Assembly (NCBI RefSeq): GCF_002837185.1
Contig: NZ_KZ478001.1
Span: 1 to 64,000 of the forward strand
Direction: 5' to 3'
DNA: 64,000 nt
Source: Pseudomonas fluorescens
GTDB lineage: Bacteria > Pseudomonadota > Gammaproteobacteria > Pseudomonadales > Pseudomonadaceae
Under the pieces are notes generated by a model. It ran no database searches. It had not been told where the DNA came from and was given only the letters and a program-made list of their open reading frames with translations. The position numbers were made by a program, and so were the translations under genes. Of this stretch, positions 1 to 8,922 are shown piece after piece (within the stretch, counting starts at the first letter, position 1; every line of letters starts with the position of its first letter).

Positions 1-59
1 ATGGCCCATTGCGGCGGCCCACGGATTCAAGCCTGCGTTCGGGCACACCGAGCCTAGGC

Positions 60-160
60 GAGGTGCCGAGTGGTGGGGCAAGAGCCTTTTTGGTTACTTT
101 TGGGGCTCTTTTCCAAAAGTGACCCGCTGTAAAAGCGGAACCCATAGCAGCCGTTACCGC
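60..160. repeat. Pseudomonas intergenic repeat-like segment
   Basis: Non-coding stretch holding an inverted pair in which an AAAAG-rich arm faces a CTTTT-rich arm (the segments around GGTTACTTTTGGGG and CCAAAAGTGACCCGC). From memory, very similar text recurs between genes in P. fluorescens-group genomes. No start codon with a ribosome binding site is visible. Repeat status cannot be shown from one copy. Confidence 0.4.
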
Positions 161-214
161 AGAAACGGATATGTACTCGGTCTGATCCAGCATCCTGGTC
201 GGCCCGGAGGCCGC

Positions 215-303
215 CATCGGGGGCAAGCCCCCTCCCACATTCGACCGCATTCTTTGGGCCAACTGGGTCAAATGTGAGAGGGGCGACTCACTTGCCCCCG
301 ATG
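215..303. repeat. Inverted pair of REP elements (REPIN-like)
   Basis: Two palindromic units face each other. The left arm (215-243) carries ATCGGGGGCAAGCCCCCTCC. The right arm (268-303) carries the same core in the opposite orientation but degenerate (GAGAGGGGCGACTCACTTGC then CCCCGAT). The core GGGGGCTTGCCCCCGAT is the familiar REP core of P. fluorescens-type genomes. Two inverted REPs about 25 bp apart form a REPIN, mobilised in trans by RAYT transposases. No RAYT gene is in this window. Confidence 0.75.
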
Positions 304-334
304 CAGGTGATGCGGTCTTATTCAGTTGCCCATA

Positions 335-363
335 AAAAAGCCCCGAACCAGTCGGGGCTTTTT
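335..363 (-). terminator. Rho-independent terminator of fabA-fabB
   Basis: Twelve-base arms AAAAAGCCCCGA and TCGGGGCTTTTT enclose a five-base loop, about 20 bases after the fabB stop. Read on the minus strand, the GC-rich stem is followed by a run of T. Confidence 0.9.
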
Positions 364-384
364 CATGTGATCAACCTGTAGGAC

Positions 385-1605
385 TTACTTGCCCTGCCAG
401 CGTTTCAGCACCAGGGTGGCGTTGGTGCCACCAAAGCCGAAGCTGTTGCTCATCACGGTGTCGATTTTCACATCTTCAACGGTCTTGGTCAGGATCGGCA
501 TATCGGCGACGACCGGGTCGATCTCGTCGATGTTGGCCGAGCCGGCCATGAAGTTGCCTTCCATCATCAGCAGGCAGTAGATCGCTTCGTGAACGCCGGC
601 GGCGCCCAGGGAGTGACCCGACAGGCTCTTGGTGGAGCTGATTTTCGGCGCGTTGTCACCGAATACCGCACGCACGCCTTCCATTTCCTTGGCGTCGCCG
701 ACCGGAGTCGACGTGCCGTGGGTGTTCAGGTAGTCGATCGGGGTATCCACGGTGGACATGGCCATCTGCATGCAACGGATGGCGCCTTCACCGCTTGGCG
801 CAACCATGTCGTAGCCGTCGGACGTCGCGCCGTAGCCGACGATTTCCGCGTAGATCTTCGCGCCACGGGCCAGAGCGTGTTCCAGCTCCTCGACCACCAC
901 CATGCCGCCACCGCCGGCGATGACGAAACCGTCACGCTTGGCGTCGTAGGCGCGGGAGGCCTTCTCCGGGGTTTCATTGTACTGGGTGGACAGCGCGCCC
1001 ATGGCGTCGAACAGGAACGACTGGCTCCAATGTTCTTCTTCACCGCCGCCGGCGAATACGATGTCCTGCTTGCCCAGCTGGATCTGCTCAACGGCAGTTC
1101 CGATGCAGTGGGCGCTGGTGGCGCACGCAGAGGAGATCGAGTAATTCACGCCCTTGATGGCGAACGGCGTGGCCAGGCAGGCTGAAACTGTGCTGCCCAT
1201 GGTCCGCGTTACACGGTACGGGCCGACGCGTTTCACGCCTTTTTCGCGCAGGATGTCCAGCGCTTCCATCTGGTTCAGGGTAGATGCGCCGCCGGAGCCG
1301 GCGATCAGGCCGGTACGTACGTTCGACACCTGATCATCGCTCAGGCCGGCGTCGGCGATTGCGTCTTTCATGGCCAGGTAGGCATAGGCGGCAGCGTGGC
1401 CGACGAAGCGATAGATCTTGCGATCGATCAGTTCTTCGAGGGGCAGGTCGATGGAGCCGGAAACCTGGCTACGCAGACCCATTTCGGCATATTCCGGGTT
1501 GAAGCGGATGCCAGGGCGACTTGCACGCAGGTTAGCGGTGACGGTCTCTTTGTCATTGCCCAGGCAAGAAACAATGCCCAGACCAGTGATAACGACGCGG
1601 CGCAT
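385..1605 (-). CDS. fabB: 3-oxoacyl-[acyl-carrier-protein] synthase I
   Basis: Condenses malonyl-ACP with acyl-ACP. FabB is the elongation enzyme needed for unsaturated fatty acids because it extends the cis-3-decenoyl-ACP made by FabA. The protein is 406 aa, the usual length. The thiolase-fold catalytic triad is in place: Cys161 in the SSACATSAHC block, His296 in NTHGTSTPVGD and His331 in KSLSGHSLGAAG. The gene starts 11 bases after the fabA stop, so the two form an operon closed by the strong hairpin downstream. Conserved core gene with nothing unusual. Confidence 0.98.
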   Translation of the reverse strand: MRRVVITGLGIVSCLGNDKETVTANLRASRPGIRFNPEYAEMGLRSQVSGSIDLPLEELIDRKIYRFVGHAAAYAYLAMKDAIADAGLSDDQVSNVRTGLIAGSGGASTLNQMEALDILREKGVKRVGPYRVTRTMGSTVSACLATPFAIKGVNYSISSACATSAHCIGTAVEQIQLGKQDIVFAGGGEEEHWSQSFLFDAMGALSTQYNETPEKASRAYDAKRDGFVIAGGGGMVVVEELEHALARGAKIYAEIVGYGATSDGYDMVAPSGEGAIRCMQMAMSTVDTPIDYLNTHGTSTPVGDAKEMEGVRAVFGDNAPKISSTKSLSGHSLGAAGVHEAIYCLLMMEGNFMAGSANIDEIDPVVADMPILTKTVEDVKIDTVMSNSFGFGGTNATLVLKRWQGK

Positions 1606-1616
1606 GCGGATAACCC

Positions 1617-2132
1617 TTAAAAGTTGTCAGTGGAAGTGAATACGCCGACCCGAAGGCCTTCGGCAGTATAGATCTCGCGACCGTCGACAGTCACCGAACC
1701 GTCGGCGATGGCCAGGTTCAGCTTGCCCTTGAGGACGCGCTTGATTTGAATGTTGTAGGTGACTTTCTTGGCGGTCGGCAAGACCTGGCCAAAGAACTTC
1801 ACTTCGCCCGAGCCCAGGGCGCGACCGCGGCCCGGCAGGCCTTGCCAGCCCAGGTAGAAGCCGACCAGTTGCCACATGGCGTCAAGGCCCAGGCAGCCCG
1901 GCATCACCGGATCGCCTTCGAAGTGGCAGGCAAAGAACCACAGGTCAGGGGTGATATCCAGCTCGGCGACCAATTCACCTTTGCCGTACTTGCCACCTTC
2001 TTCGCTGATATGGGTGATGCGATCCACCATCAGCATGTTCGGGGCGGGCAGTTGCGCGTTACCTGGGCCGAACAGCTCACCGCGACTGCAGCGCAGCAGG
2101 TCTTCCCGAGTAAAGGCGTTTTGTTTGGTCAT
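1617..2132 (-). CDS. fabA: Beta-hydroxydecanoyl-ACP dehydratase/isomerase
   Basis: Dehydrates 3-hydroxydecanoyl-ACP and isomerises the trans-2 product to cis-3-decenoyl-ACP, the branch point into unsaturated fatty acids. The 171 aa length is normal. The hotdog-fold active site is visible as His70 in FACHFEGDPVMPGC and Asp84 in GLDAMWQL. The ATG is preceded by GAGGAGCT on the minus strand, a good ribosome binding site. It is the first gene of the fabA-fabB operon, and a possible DesT-like operator lies about 135 bases upstream. Confidence 0.98.
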   Translation of the reverse strand: MTKQNAFTREDLLRCSRGELFGPGNAQLPAPNMLMVDRITHISEEGGKYGKGELVAELDITPDLWFFACHFEGDPVMPGCLGLDAMWQLVGFYLGWQGLPGRGRALGSGEVKFFGQVLPTAKKVTYNIQIKRVLKGKLNLAIADGSVTVDGREIYTAEGLRVGVFTSTDNF

Positions 2133-2265
2133 GCGAGCTCCTCAATAATCCCATGCGGCAGGGTAGGGCAAATCTTCCCGAACCGAATGAAGCGTTCATG
2201 CCTCATAGCGGCAGCCTACACATAGACTATTGCGTTGTAGTGAAAGTCACAGCGTCAAGGTACTC

Positions 2266-2284
2266 AATGTACACTTGTTCACTG
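2266..2284. promoter_or_regulatory. Possible TetR-type (DesT/FabR-like) operator upstream of fabA
   Basis: An imperfect palindrome, TGTACACTTGTTCA at 2268-2281, matches its own reverse complement at 10 of 14 positions, with half sites TG(T/A)ACA. In P. aeruginosa the TetR-family DesT controls fabAB from an upstream palindrome. Position and symmetry fit such a site, but the match to the DesT consensus is from memory and unverified. Confidence 0.4.
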
Positions 2285-2381
2285 AAATGTTAAACCGGAC
2301 CTGTTTATCGGCCCGTTCGGGTGCCTAAGACTGCCGCACTTTCGTCCTCCACGCCAGTCGGACTTGGCTTAGCCACGACAG

Positions 2382-4283
2382 CTAGTGCACCCAGCGCTGG
2401 AGGATTTGCTGCAAATCCGTGCGTTTGAACGGTTTGGCCAGGTAATCGTTCATTCCGGCAGCCAGACAGGCTTCGCGGTCGCCCTGCAAAGCGTTGGCTG
2501 TCAAGGCGATAATCGGTAAATCGGCGCAGCCCGGCAGTCGGCGAATTTGCCGAGTGGCCTCGTAGCCGTCGATCAATGGCAGGCGGCAGTCCATCAGGAT
2601 CGCGGTGAAGATCAGGCTTTCGGCGCTGCGGATCGCCTCGGCGCCATCGGTGGCCAGGCTGACTTCGAAACCCAGGCTGCGCAGCATGGCTTCGACCACC
2701 GTACGGTTAACCGGGTTGTCTTCCACCAGCAGTATATGCCGCCCGGCGCCAGCGCTGGTTTTGCCTACGGTGTCCGGGGCGATGGCAGGCAGGCTTTGCT
2801 GATCGATGGCCAGCGGAATTTCCAGGGTGAATACCGAGCCCCGGCCTTCTTCGCTTTGGGCGCGCAGGGTGCCACCCATGCGTTCGGCCAGGGTGCGGGC
2901 GATCGGCAGGCCGAGTCCGGTGCCTCCGTAACGTCTTGAAATAGAGCTGTCGGCCTGCTGGAACGCATCGAACATCAATTCCAGGCGCTCGGCGCAAATG
3001 CCGATACCGCTGTCGCGCACGGTGCAGGTGAACCACACCAGTTCATGGTCCAGGGTTTGCCAGTGGGGCTCCACATGCACGGTCCCGTGCTCGGTGAACT
3101 TCAAGGCGTTGCCGATCAGATTCACCAGGATCTGCCGGATACGGGTCGGGTCACCGCACACCCGCAGAGCCTCCATGCCCGGCGGAATCGACAGCTCCAG
3201 GGCCAGCCCGCGCTGCTGCGCACTGTGCTGGAACGCTTGGGCGCAGCTGCTGATCAGGTCGGCCAGGTTGAAGGCAATATGTTCCAGCTCCAGCGCGGCC
3301 CGTTCGATGCGCGAGAAGTCGAGGATGTCGTTGATCACCTTGAGCAGGTGCTCGGTGGACTCGGAAGCCAGCGCCGCGTATTCGGCCTGCTCTTCGGTCA
3401 TCTCGGTGGTTTCCAGCAGTTGCAGCATGCCCAGCACACCATTCATCGGCGTGCGCAGTTCATGGCTCATCATCGCCAGGAATTCCGATTTGGCATTATT
3501 CGCGCGCTCGGCTTCTTCGCGGGTCTGGATCAACTGGGCCATGGCCTGCTGCTGCTCACGGCTGGCCTGATTGAGGCCTGCGGCCAGGTTGTTGATGTGC
3601 CGTGCCAGGTCGCCCAGTTCGGAGTCGTCGACAATCGGCAGCGGCGTCTTGTAGTCGCCCTGCTGGATGGCCTTCACCGCGTGGCCCATGGCGCTGATCG
3701 GCTGCGACAGGCTGGCGGCCAGGCGTCGCGCCAGGAGAAAGGTAAACAGCAGCGCGAACAGCGCCAGAATGCCGGCCTTGAACAGGATTTCCTGCTGACG
3801 CTGGCTGAACGCGTCGTTGGACATACCGACAATCACTCGGCCCAGGTAGTCCGCTCGCGGCGCCTTGGGTTCGTTGAGGTTGTCCTGGAAAAAGTCATTG
3901 CCCAGCTGGATATGCTGCAAGCGGATCGGTGCCTGGAACACTTTCACCGACAGCGACCGGTCGTGCTTCTCCGACGGCTGCTCGACATACACCAGAATGT
4001 TCTCGGCGCTGTCCTGAATCTCCAGGAAACGCACGTGGGGCGTGGCCAGCGTCGCGCGCAGCAAGGCGTCGAGCACATCGTTGTTGCCGGAAATAACGCC
4101 ATACTCGGTGGCAGGCGCCAGTTGGTTGGCGATCAACTGGCCGGTGTGGTCCAGCTCCTGGCGCAAGTCCTGGATACGCACGAAGGTAAAGAAGCTGATC
4201 AACAGCAAGGTCAGCAGCAGTGCAGGCCCCAGGGTGATGAGTTGGGTGCGGGTGTTAATGTCCCAGCGACGGCGCAAGGTCAT
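2382..4283 (-). CDS. Hybrid sensor histidine kinase/response regulator
   Basis: Inner-membrane sensor of 633 aa. TM1 lies at about residues 15-35, followed by a periplasmic sensor of about 130 residues, TM2 at about 168-187, and a HAMP linker. HisKA has His274 in MSHELRTP, the HATPase has its N, G1 (DSGIGI) and G2 (GGTGLGL) boxes, and the C-terminal receiver has Glu521-Asp522 and phospho-acceptor Asp565 in ILMDCRLP. There is no Hpt domain, so phosphotransfer beyond the receiver needs a partner. In P. aeruginosa the hybrid kinase next to fabA-fabB is PA1611, known to interact with RetS, and this is the positional counterpart. It overlaps the upstream periplasmic-protein gene by 4 bases. Confidence 0.93.
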   Translation of the reverse strand: MTLRRRWDINTRTQLITLGPALLLTLLLISFFTFVRIQDLRQELDHTGQLIANQLAPATEYGVISGNNDVLDALLRATLATPHVRFLEIQDSAENILVYVEQPSEKHDRSLSVKVFQAPIRLQHIQLGNDFFQDNLNEPKAPRADYLGRVIVGMSNDAFSQRQQEILFKAGILALFALLFTFLLARRLAASLSQPISAMGHAVKAIQQGDYKTPLPIVDDSELGDLARHINNLAAGLNQASREQQQAMAQLIQTREEAERANNAKSEFLAMMSHELRTPMNGVLGMLQLLETTEMTEEQAEYAALASESTEHLLKVINDILDFSRIERAALELEHIAFNLADLISSCAQAFQHSAQQRGLALELSIPPGMEALRVCGDPTRIRQILVNLIGNALKFTEHGTVHVEPHWQTLDHELVWFTCTVRDSGIGICAERLELMFDAFQQADSSISRRYGGTGLGLPIARTLAERMGGTLRAQSEEGRGSVFTLEIPLAIDQQSLPAIAPDTVGKTSAGAGRHILLVEDNPVNRTVVEAMLRSLGFEVSLATDGAEAIRSAESLIFTAILMDCRLPLIDGYEATRQIRRLPGCADLPIIALTANALQGDREACLAAGMNDYLAKPFKRTDLQQILQRWVH

Positions 4284-5209
4284 GGGCGTTCATCTCCTTC
4301 GGCCAGGCGGGCGGCGACGGCAGCTTCGTCGACCTGTTCGGTGCCCAGTGAGCGTGCGACTTGCGGGTTGCCCACCACTTTGAAGTGTTGCGGGTAAAGC
4401 GTGCGCGGCCAGGTGGCCGGCGGGTGGTCCAGCAGGCGATCGAGTACAGCGAGCCAGTCGGGCTGGTCGCTATAGGTGCTGGCCAGGCTGCCGGCCCGGA
4501 CAAACCCGGCATTGGGCCCTATCAGCGGCAATTGCTGGGCATAGCTGCTGAGCAACAGGTTCTTGGCGGTTTTGGGGTTGTACAGTTGCGGGTCGTCCAG
4601 GCCCAGCAGCACGTCACTGTTCTTGAACAGGGTTTGCAGGGTGCGGCTGTCGTTGGTGTTGTCCCAGCGTTGGGGCACGATTTCCAGGCCCAGTGGCGCG
4701 GCGTACCGGTCAAGCTCAGGCAGCAGGAATTCGCTGTCGGCGCCGTAAAGCACGCCGATCCGTCGGGCCTGGGGCAAGATGCTGGCGATCAGGCGCAGCT
4801 GGCGCGCCAGCGGCGGGTCGCTCCACAGCAGGCTGATTCTGGCCGGGTGCGCGCTGCCCAGGCGCTGGTGAGCTTGCAGGCGGCTGATGCGCAGCACCAG
4901 GGTCGGTGGCCCCTGGGTATCCTGCAAGCGCCAGTCGAGGCCGGGCAGGTCCAGCAGGATCAGGCGGGTAGTGGCGGGCAACTGGCTCGGCGCCGGCAAA
5001 TCTTCAAGCAGGGTGAAGACGACATGGTCTTCGGGGCGCTGCCGGGCGAGGGCCTGGGTAAATCCCTGGACACCGGCACTGTCCTCGGCGGCGGTCAGCA
5101 GGATATCGGCGCTCCACACGGTGGGGGTGAACAGCAGGCACGCGAGCAGCAAGCCGCGCCGCCACAGCCGTGAAACAAGAGGGAGGGTCATCCGTGACTG
5201 ATCGCCCAT
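4280..5209 (-). CDS. Periplasmic ABC-substrate-binding-like protein
   Basis: 309 aa with an N-terminal signal sequence (RRGLLLACLLFTPTVWSA), so exported. The mature part looks like the ABC_sub_bind (PF04392-type) fold, with a RRIGVLYGADSEFLLPEL segment and a PLIGPNAGFVRAGSLAS segment as in periplasmic binding proteins. No permease or ATPase gene is near. Its stop overlaps the hybrid kinase start by 4 bases and it follows the TonB receptor directly, so the three probably form one transcript in which this protein could present a ligand to the kinase (inference). The true start may be the second Met (MTLPLVSR). Confidence 0.8.
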   Translation of the reverse strand: MGDQSRMTLPLVSRLWRRGLLLACLLFTPTVWSADILLTAAEDSAGVQGFTQALARQRPEDHVVFTLLEDLPAPSQLPATTRLILLDLPGLDWRLQDTQGPPTLVLRISRLQAHQRLGSAHPARISLLWSDPPLARQLRLIASILPQARRIGVLYGADSEFLLPELDRYAAPLGLEIVPQRWDNTNDSRTLQTLFKNSDVLLGLDDPQLYNPKTAKNLLLSSYAQQLPLIGPNAGFVRAGSLASTYSDQPDWLAVLDRLLDHPPATWPRTLYPQHFKVVGNPQVARSLGTEQVDEAAVAARLAEGDERP

Positions 5210-5210
5210 G

Positions 5211-7343
5211 TCAGAACTCTAGCTGCGCGCTGAAGTAGAGCACATGGCGATGGTCGTAATGGTTGTCGGGCCAGGTGGTCGGCTGATTGTCGAGGCGTTG
5301 TTGCAGCATGCCGGCCAGCTCCACGTTGGTGTTGCCCAGTGCAATGCGCTTGGCCACCCGCAGGTCGACCCGTTCGAAGCGATACTCGTTGAGTGCGTCG
5401 TCACCGTAATAGAACAAGGCGCTCGACCAACCGTGGCCCCATTCACGCAACCAGCCGGCCGAGCCGCTGTTGCGTGCGGTCTGCGCCTTGTCCAGTGGGT
5501 TGCTGGCGCTCGCATCGACGTAAGCATAGGTCAGGCGCAGGCGGTCGGCGTCGCTGACGCGCCAGTCGAACTGTGATTCGGCACCGGTAAAGCGCGAGCT
5601 GTTGGCGTTGCTGGCGATGTATTGGTTGTTGCGCAGCGGCGAACTGATCATGTCGGTGATTTCGTCGTAGAAGAGCTTCACGTCGACATTCAACCCGAGG
5701 TCGGCAAAGAAGCCGTTGTAGCCCAGTTCGCGCGAGCGCATCAACTCTTTATCAAGATTGCCGGGGCCGCGTGTCACCACAAAATATTGCCCGGAATTCT
5801 GCCCGTAGACCGGCGAGCTGAGGTTGGTGACGCGGTAGCTCCAGTTGACGTTGTTCTCGAACATATCCGGCGAACGGATCGCCTCGGAGTACACCGCCCG
5901 CAGGCCGTGGCGCGGGTTGATCAGATAGTTGACCGCCACGCGAGGCGTCAGTGAGTTGCCGCTCAAGTGGGTGTCTTCGTACATCGCGCCGCCTTGCAGC
6001 AGCCAGTGTTCGCTGGCCCGCCATTCCAGGTGGCCGAACAGGCGCCAGGTGGTGTCGTCCAGCGTGCCGTTGAAGTAGGTGTCGGAGTCGGCGCGGTCGT
6101 AGCGGTAATTCATCCCGCTGACCAGGCGCAGGCTGTCGGAGAGGCTGAGGGTGTCTTGCAGCTCCACGTCGTAGCGGCTCTCCCTGGCACTTTGGTCGAT
6201 ATCGCCGCACACGCTCTGGTTGGCGCCGTTGCGCCACTGGTCCAGTACCTGGTTGCCCAACGCCTGTTCGGCGGCGCTGCCGGGCGGGGCGCTGCCTTGG
6301 CTGAATTTATCCATGTGCCGCGCCAGCTGTTCGGCGTAGTTGGGGTTGAGTTGCCACAGCCGGGTCAATTCCGGGCTGAACGAGACCTTGGCGTCACAGG
6401 CTTTCCAGATCTGCCGACGGTCCCATTGCTGGGCCGACCCCTGGATATACAGGCTGTGATCGGGGTTGATGTCGAAGTTCCAGCGCATCGAACCTGCGTA
6501 GTCCTTGGCGGTGACGTCGGAATTGGTACCGCCCTCGGTAATCCCGGCGAATACCGGAGCGTAGGTGTAGGGGCGCTGATTGGTCCCCTCCTTGGCATCC
6601 AGTTGCCAGTCGATGCTCTGTTGCGCATTCAACGTCTGGCTGACGGCCAGGCTGAAACGGCTGAGGCGGCGGCTGTCGCGGCGGTCGGCGCCGACGGCAT
6701 CGCGGTCAAAACCATCGTCTTGCTGTCCTGACAGCGACAGGCGCAGATCGCCGGTTTCCCAGCCCACGCCCTGGCTGGCATAGACATCGTTGATCCCGCG
6801 TTCACCCTGGATGACCTTTACCCGCGTGCCCTGGCTGTTGGCCGGTGAGCGGGTGAGGATATTGACCACCGCCATCAGCGCATTGGCGCCGTAGCTGACG
6901 GTGTTGGGTCCCCGAAACACCTCGATACGCTCAATGTCTTCCATGGCGACCGGAATATCGCTCCAGTCCACCGTGGCCAGGCCTGCGCGATACACCGAGC
7001 GCCCGTCGATCAATACCTGCATGCGCCGCGCATCGCTGGCGCTGCTGCCGTGGTAGTTCACCGCCGCCTGATTGCCGGTGGTGTAGCCGACCATCATCCC
7101 GGGCACCAGGCGTAACAGCTCGGCAATGTCGCGCGCGCCGCTGGCCTTGATCAGCTCGCTGTCGATCACGGTCATGCTGCCGGGGACGGCGGCGGCCGAT
7201 TGCTTGAGGCGGGTGGCGGTCAACACCTGCGGCAGCGGTTGGCTGTCGAGGAACAGGTCGTCAGCCGACGCACTGGCGCTGCACGCGAGCACCAAGGGCA
7301 GCATCAATTGCAGGGATGAGCGGAGAGGAGGGCCCGGATACAC
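5211..7343 (-). CDS. TonB-dependent outer-membrane receptor
   Basis: 710 aa. It has a signal peptide ending in ASASA, an N-terminal plug (LPQVLTATRLKQSAAAVPGS, then the IERIEVFRGPNTVSYGANAL block typical of the plug) and a long beta-barrel ending in LYFSAQLEF with a C-terminal Phe. Such receptors import siderophores, cobalamin or other large ligands using TonB energy. The ligand cannot be told from sequence. The gene is first in a run with the periplasmic binding-like protein and the hybrid kinase, suggesting that uptake or sensing of one ligand links them. Confidence 0.93.
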   Translation of the reverse strand: MYPGPPLRSSLQLMLPLVLACSASASADDLFLDSQPLPQVLTATRLKQSAAAVPGSMTVIDSELIKASGARDIAELLRLVPGMMVGYTTGNQAAVNYHGSSASDARRMQVLIDGRSVYRAGLATVDWSDIPVAMEDIERIEVFRGPNTVSYGANALMAVVNILTRSPANSQGTRVKVIQGERGINDVYASQGVGWETGDLRLSLSGQQDDGFDRDAVGADRRDSRRLSRFSLAVSQTLNAQQSIDWQLDAKEGTNQRPYTYAPVFAGITEGGTNSDVTAKDYAGSMRWNFDINPDHSLYIQGSAQQWDRRQIWKACDAKVSFSPELTRLWQLNPNYAEQLARHMDKFSQGSAPPGSAAEQALGNQVLDQWRNGANQSVCGDIDQSARESRYDVELQDTLSLSDSLRLVSGMNYRYDRADSDTYFNGTLDDTTWRLFGHLEWRASEHWLLQGGAMYEDTHLSGNSLTPRVAVNYLINPRHGLRAVYSEAIRSPDMFENNVNWSYRVTNLSSPVYGQNSGQYFVVTRGPGNLDKELMRSRELGYNGFFADLGLNVDVKLFYDEITDMISSPLRNNQYIASNANSSRFTGAESQFDWRVSDADRLRLTYAYVDASASNPLDKAQTARNSGSAGWLREWGHGWSSALFYYGDDALNEYRFERVDLRVAKRIALGNTNVELAGMLQQRLDNQPTTWPDNHYDHRHVLYFSAQLEF

Positions 7344-7538
7344 GGCACGGCCTTGATAATTGCGGATAGCCGCCCATGTTAACTGAGGTCGGGCATTTTG
7401 CCAGTCGTGAGACTTGCAATTACTTCACTCAAGTGTGGCATTTTCCGACAAGCGCACGAATTCACGCGGGGGCTGGCCGCAAGCGGGTCGCCCCGTATAA
7501 TGCCGCCATCGCCACTGGTATGGATTAACGGATTGCAT

Positions 7539-8564
7539 ATGACTGAACAGCGCCCTATTGCGGTCCTGGGAGGCGGAAGTTTTGGTACCGCCGTGGCTAA
7601 CCTGCTGGCTGAAAATGGCCACGCGGTGCGTCAGTGGATGCGTGATCCCGAGCAGGCCGAGGCCATTCGCGTGCACCGGGAAAACCCGCGTTACCTTAAA
7701 GGCATCAAGATTCATCCGGCGGTCGAGCCCGTTACCGATCTGCTGGCAACCCTTGCCGACTGCGACCTGTGCTTTGTCGCGCTGCCCTCAAGCGCCTTGC
7801 GCTCGGTGCTGGCGCCCCACGCCGAACGTCTGGCGGGCAAGCTGCTGGTCAGCCTGACCAAGGGTATCGAGGCGCAGACGTTCAAGCTGATGAGCGAAAT
7901 CCTCGACGAGATCGCACCCCAGGCGCGCATCGGCGTGCTGTCCGGGCCGAACCTGGCGCGGGAAGTGGCCGAGCATGCGCTGACCGCCACGGTGATCGCC
8001 AGTGAAGACGAGCAGCTGTGCGAGCGCGTCCAGGCGGTGCTGCATGGCCGCACCTTTCGCGTTTACGCCAGTGGTGATCGCTTCGGCGTCGAGCTGGGCG
8101 GTGCGTTGAAGAACGTCTATGCCATCATCGCTGGCATGGCCGTGGCCCTGGGGATGGGCGAAAACACCAAGAGCATGCTGATTACCCGCGCCCTGGCTGA
8201 AATGACCCGGTTCGCGGTGAATCAGGGCGCCAACCCGATGACGTTCCTGGGCCTGGCGGGCGTCGGCGACCTGATCGTTACCTGCTCGTCGCCCAAAAGC
8301 CGTAACTATCAAGTCGGTTTCGCGCTGGGCCAGGGTTTGAGCCTGGAAGAGGCGGTGACACGCCTGGGCGAAGTGGCCGAAGGGGTCAACACCCTCAAAG
8401 TGCTGAAAGCCAAGGCCCAGGAAGTCGGTGTGTATATGCCGCTGGTTGCCGGGCTGCACGCGATCCTGTTTGAAGGACGCACCTTGAGCCAGGTCATCGA
8501 GCTGCTGATGCGCGCCGAGCCGAAAACCGATGTCGATTTTATTTCCACCAGCGGTTTCAACTGA
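7539..8564 (+). CDS. gpsA: Glycerol-3-phosphate dehydrogenase [NAD(P)+]
   Basis: Reduces dihydroxyacetone phosphate to sn-glycerol-3-phosphate for phospholipid synthesis. The ATG at 7539 (MTEQRPIAVLGGG) gives 341 aa, the usual length. The open frame runs 47 codons further upstream but that part is not conserved-looking. The Rossmann motif GGGSFGTA, the LTKGIE loop, the ELGGALKNVYAI catalytic-lysine block and GLAGVGDLIVTC are all present. First of a plus-strand run with DUF4389 and sixA. Confidence 0.97.
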   Translation: MTEQRPIAVLGGGSFGTAVANLLAENGHAVRQWMRDPEQAEAIRVHRENPRYLKGIKIHPAVEPVTDLLATLADCDLCFVALPSSALRSVLAPHAERLAGKLLVSLTKGIEAQTFKLMSEILDEIAPQARIGVLSGPNLAREVAEHALTATVIASEDEQLCERVQAVLHGRTFRVYASGDRFGVELGGALKNVYAIIAGMAVALGMGENTKSMLITRALAEMTRFAVNQGANPMTFLGLAGVGDLIVTCSSPKSRNYQVGFALGQGLSLEEAVTRLGEVAEGVNTLKVLKAKAQEVGVYMPLVAGLHAILFEGRTLSQVIELLMRAEPKTDVDFISTSGFN

Positions 8565-8574
8565 GGAACGCGGC

Positions 8575-8922
8575 ATGAACGATTCGAAAGCAGCCCCCAA
8601 GTATGAGTCCATTGTGCTGCGCATCCTGTGGATGCTGGTGTTTGCCCTGGTGTGGCAGGTGGCGCAGTTCCTGCTCGGCGCGTTGGTGATTGTGCAACTG
8701 ATTTACCGACTGATCTACGGCGCGCCGAACCTGGGCCTGATGAACTTCGGCGACAGCCTCAGCCAGTTCCTGGCGCAGATCGGTCGCTTCGGCAGCTTCC
8801 ACACCGAGCAAAAACCCTGGCCGTTTGCCGATTGGCCAACCCCGCGTGCACCGGAAGGCGAAGCCGCTCACAGCGTGCCGCCGGCACCGCACCCGGTGCG
8901 TGATGAAGAGCCCAAGCTATGA
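8575..8922 (+). CDS. DUF4389 family membrane protein
   Basis: 115 aa from the ATG at 8575, preceded by GAGGAACGCGGC. A hydrophobic segment (ILWMLVFALVWQVAQFLLGALVIVQLIYRLIY) spans the inner membrane, and the C-terminal half is polar and proline-rich. The pattern fits the DUF4389 family, whose function is unknown. It starts 10 bases after gpsA and overlaps sixA by 4 bases, so it is translationally linked to both. Confidence 0.85.
   Translation: MNDSKAAPKYESIVLRILWMLVFALVWQVAQFLLGALVIVQLIYRLIYGAPNLGLMNFGDSLSQFLAQIGRFGSFHTEQKPWPFADWPTPRAPEGEAAHSVPPAPHPVRDEEPKL

Noticed and set aside
1746..2225. 159 aa open frame on the plus strand opposite fabA
   Set aside because: Lies wholly opposite a recognised gene with clear catalytic residues. 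No ribosome binding site or known domain.
3045..4397. 450 aa open frame on the plus strand
   Set aside because: Antisense to the hybrid kinase. The Gln/Gly/Arg/His-rich composition is that of the reverse strand of GC-rich Pseudomonas coding DNA.
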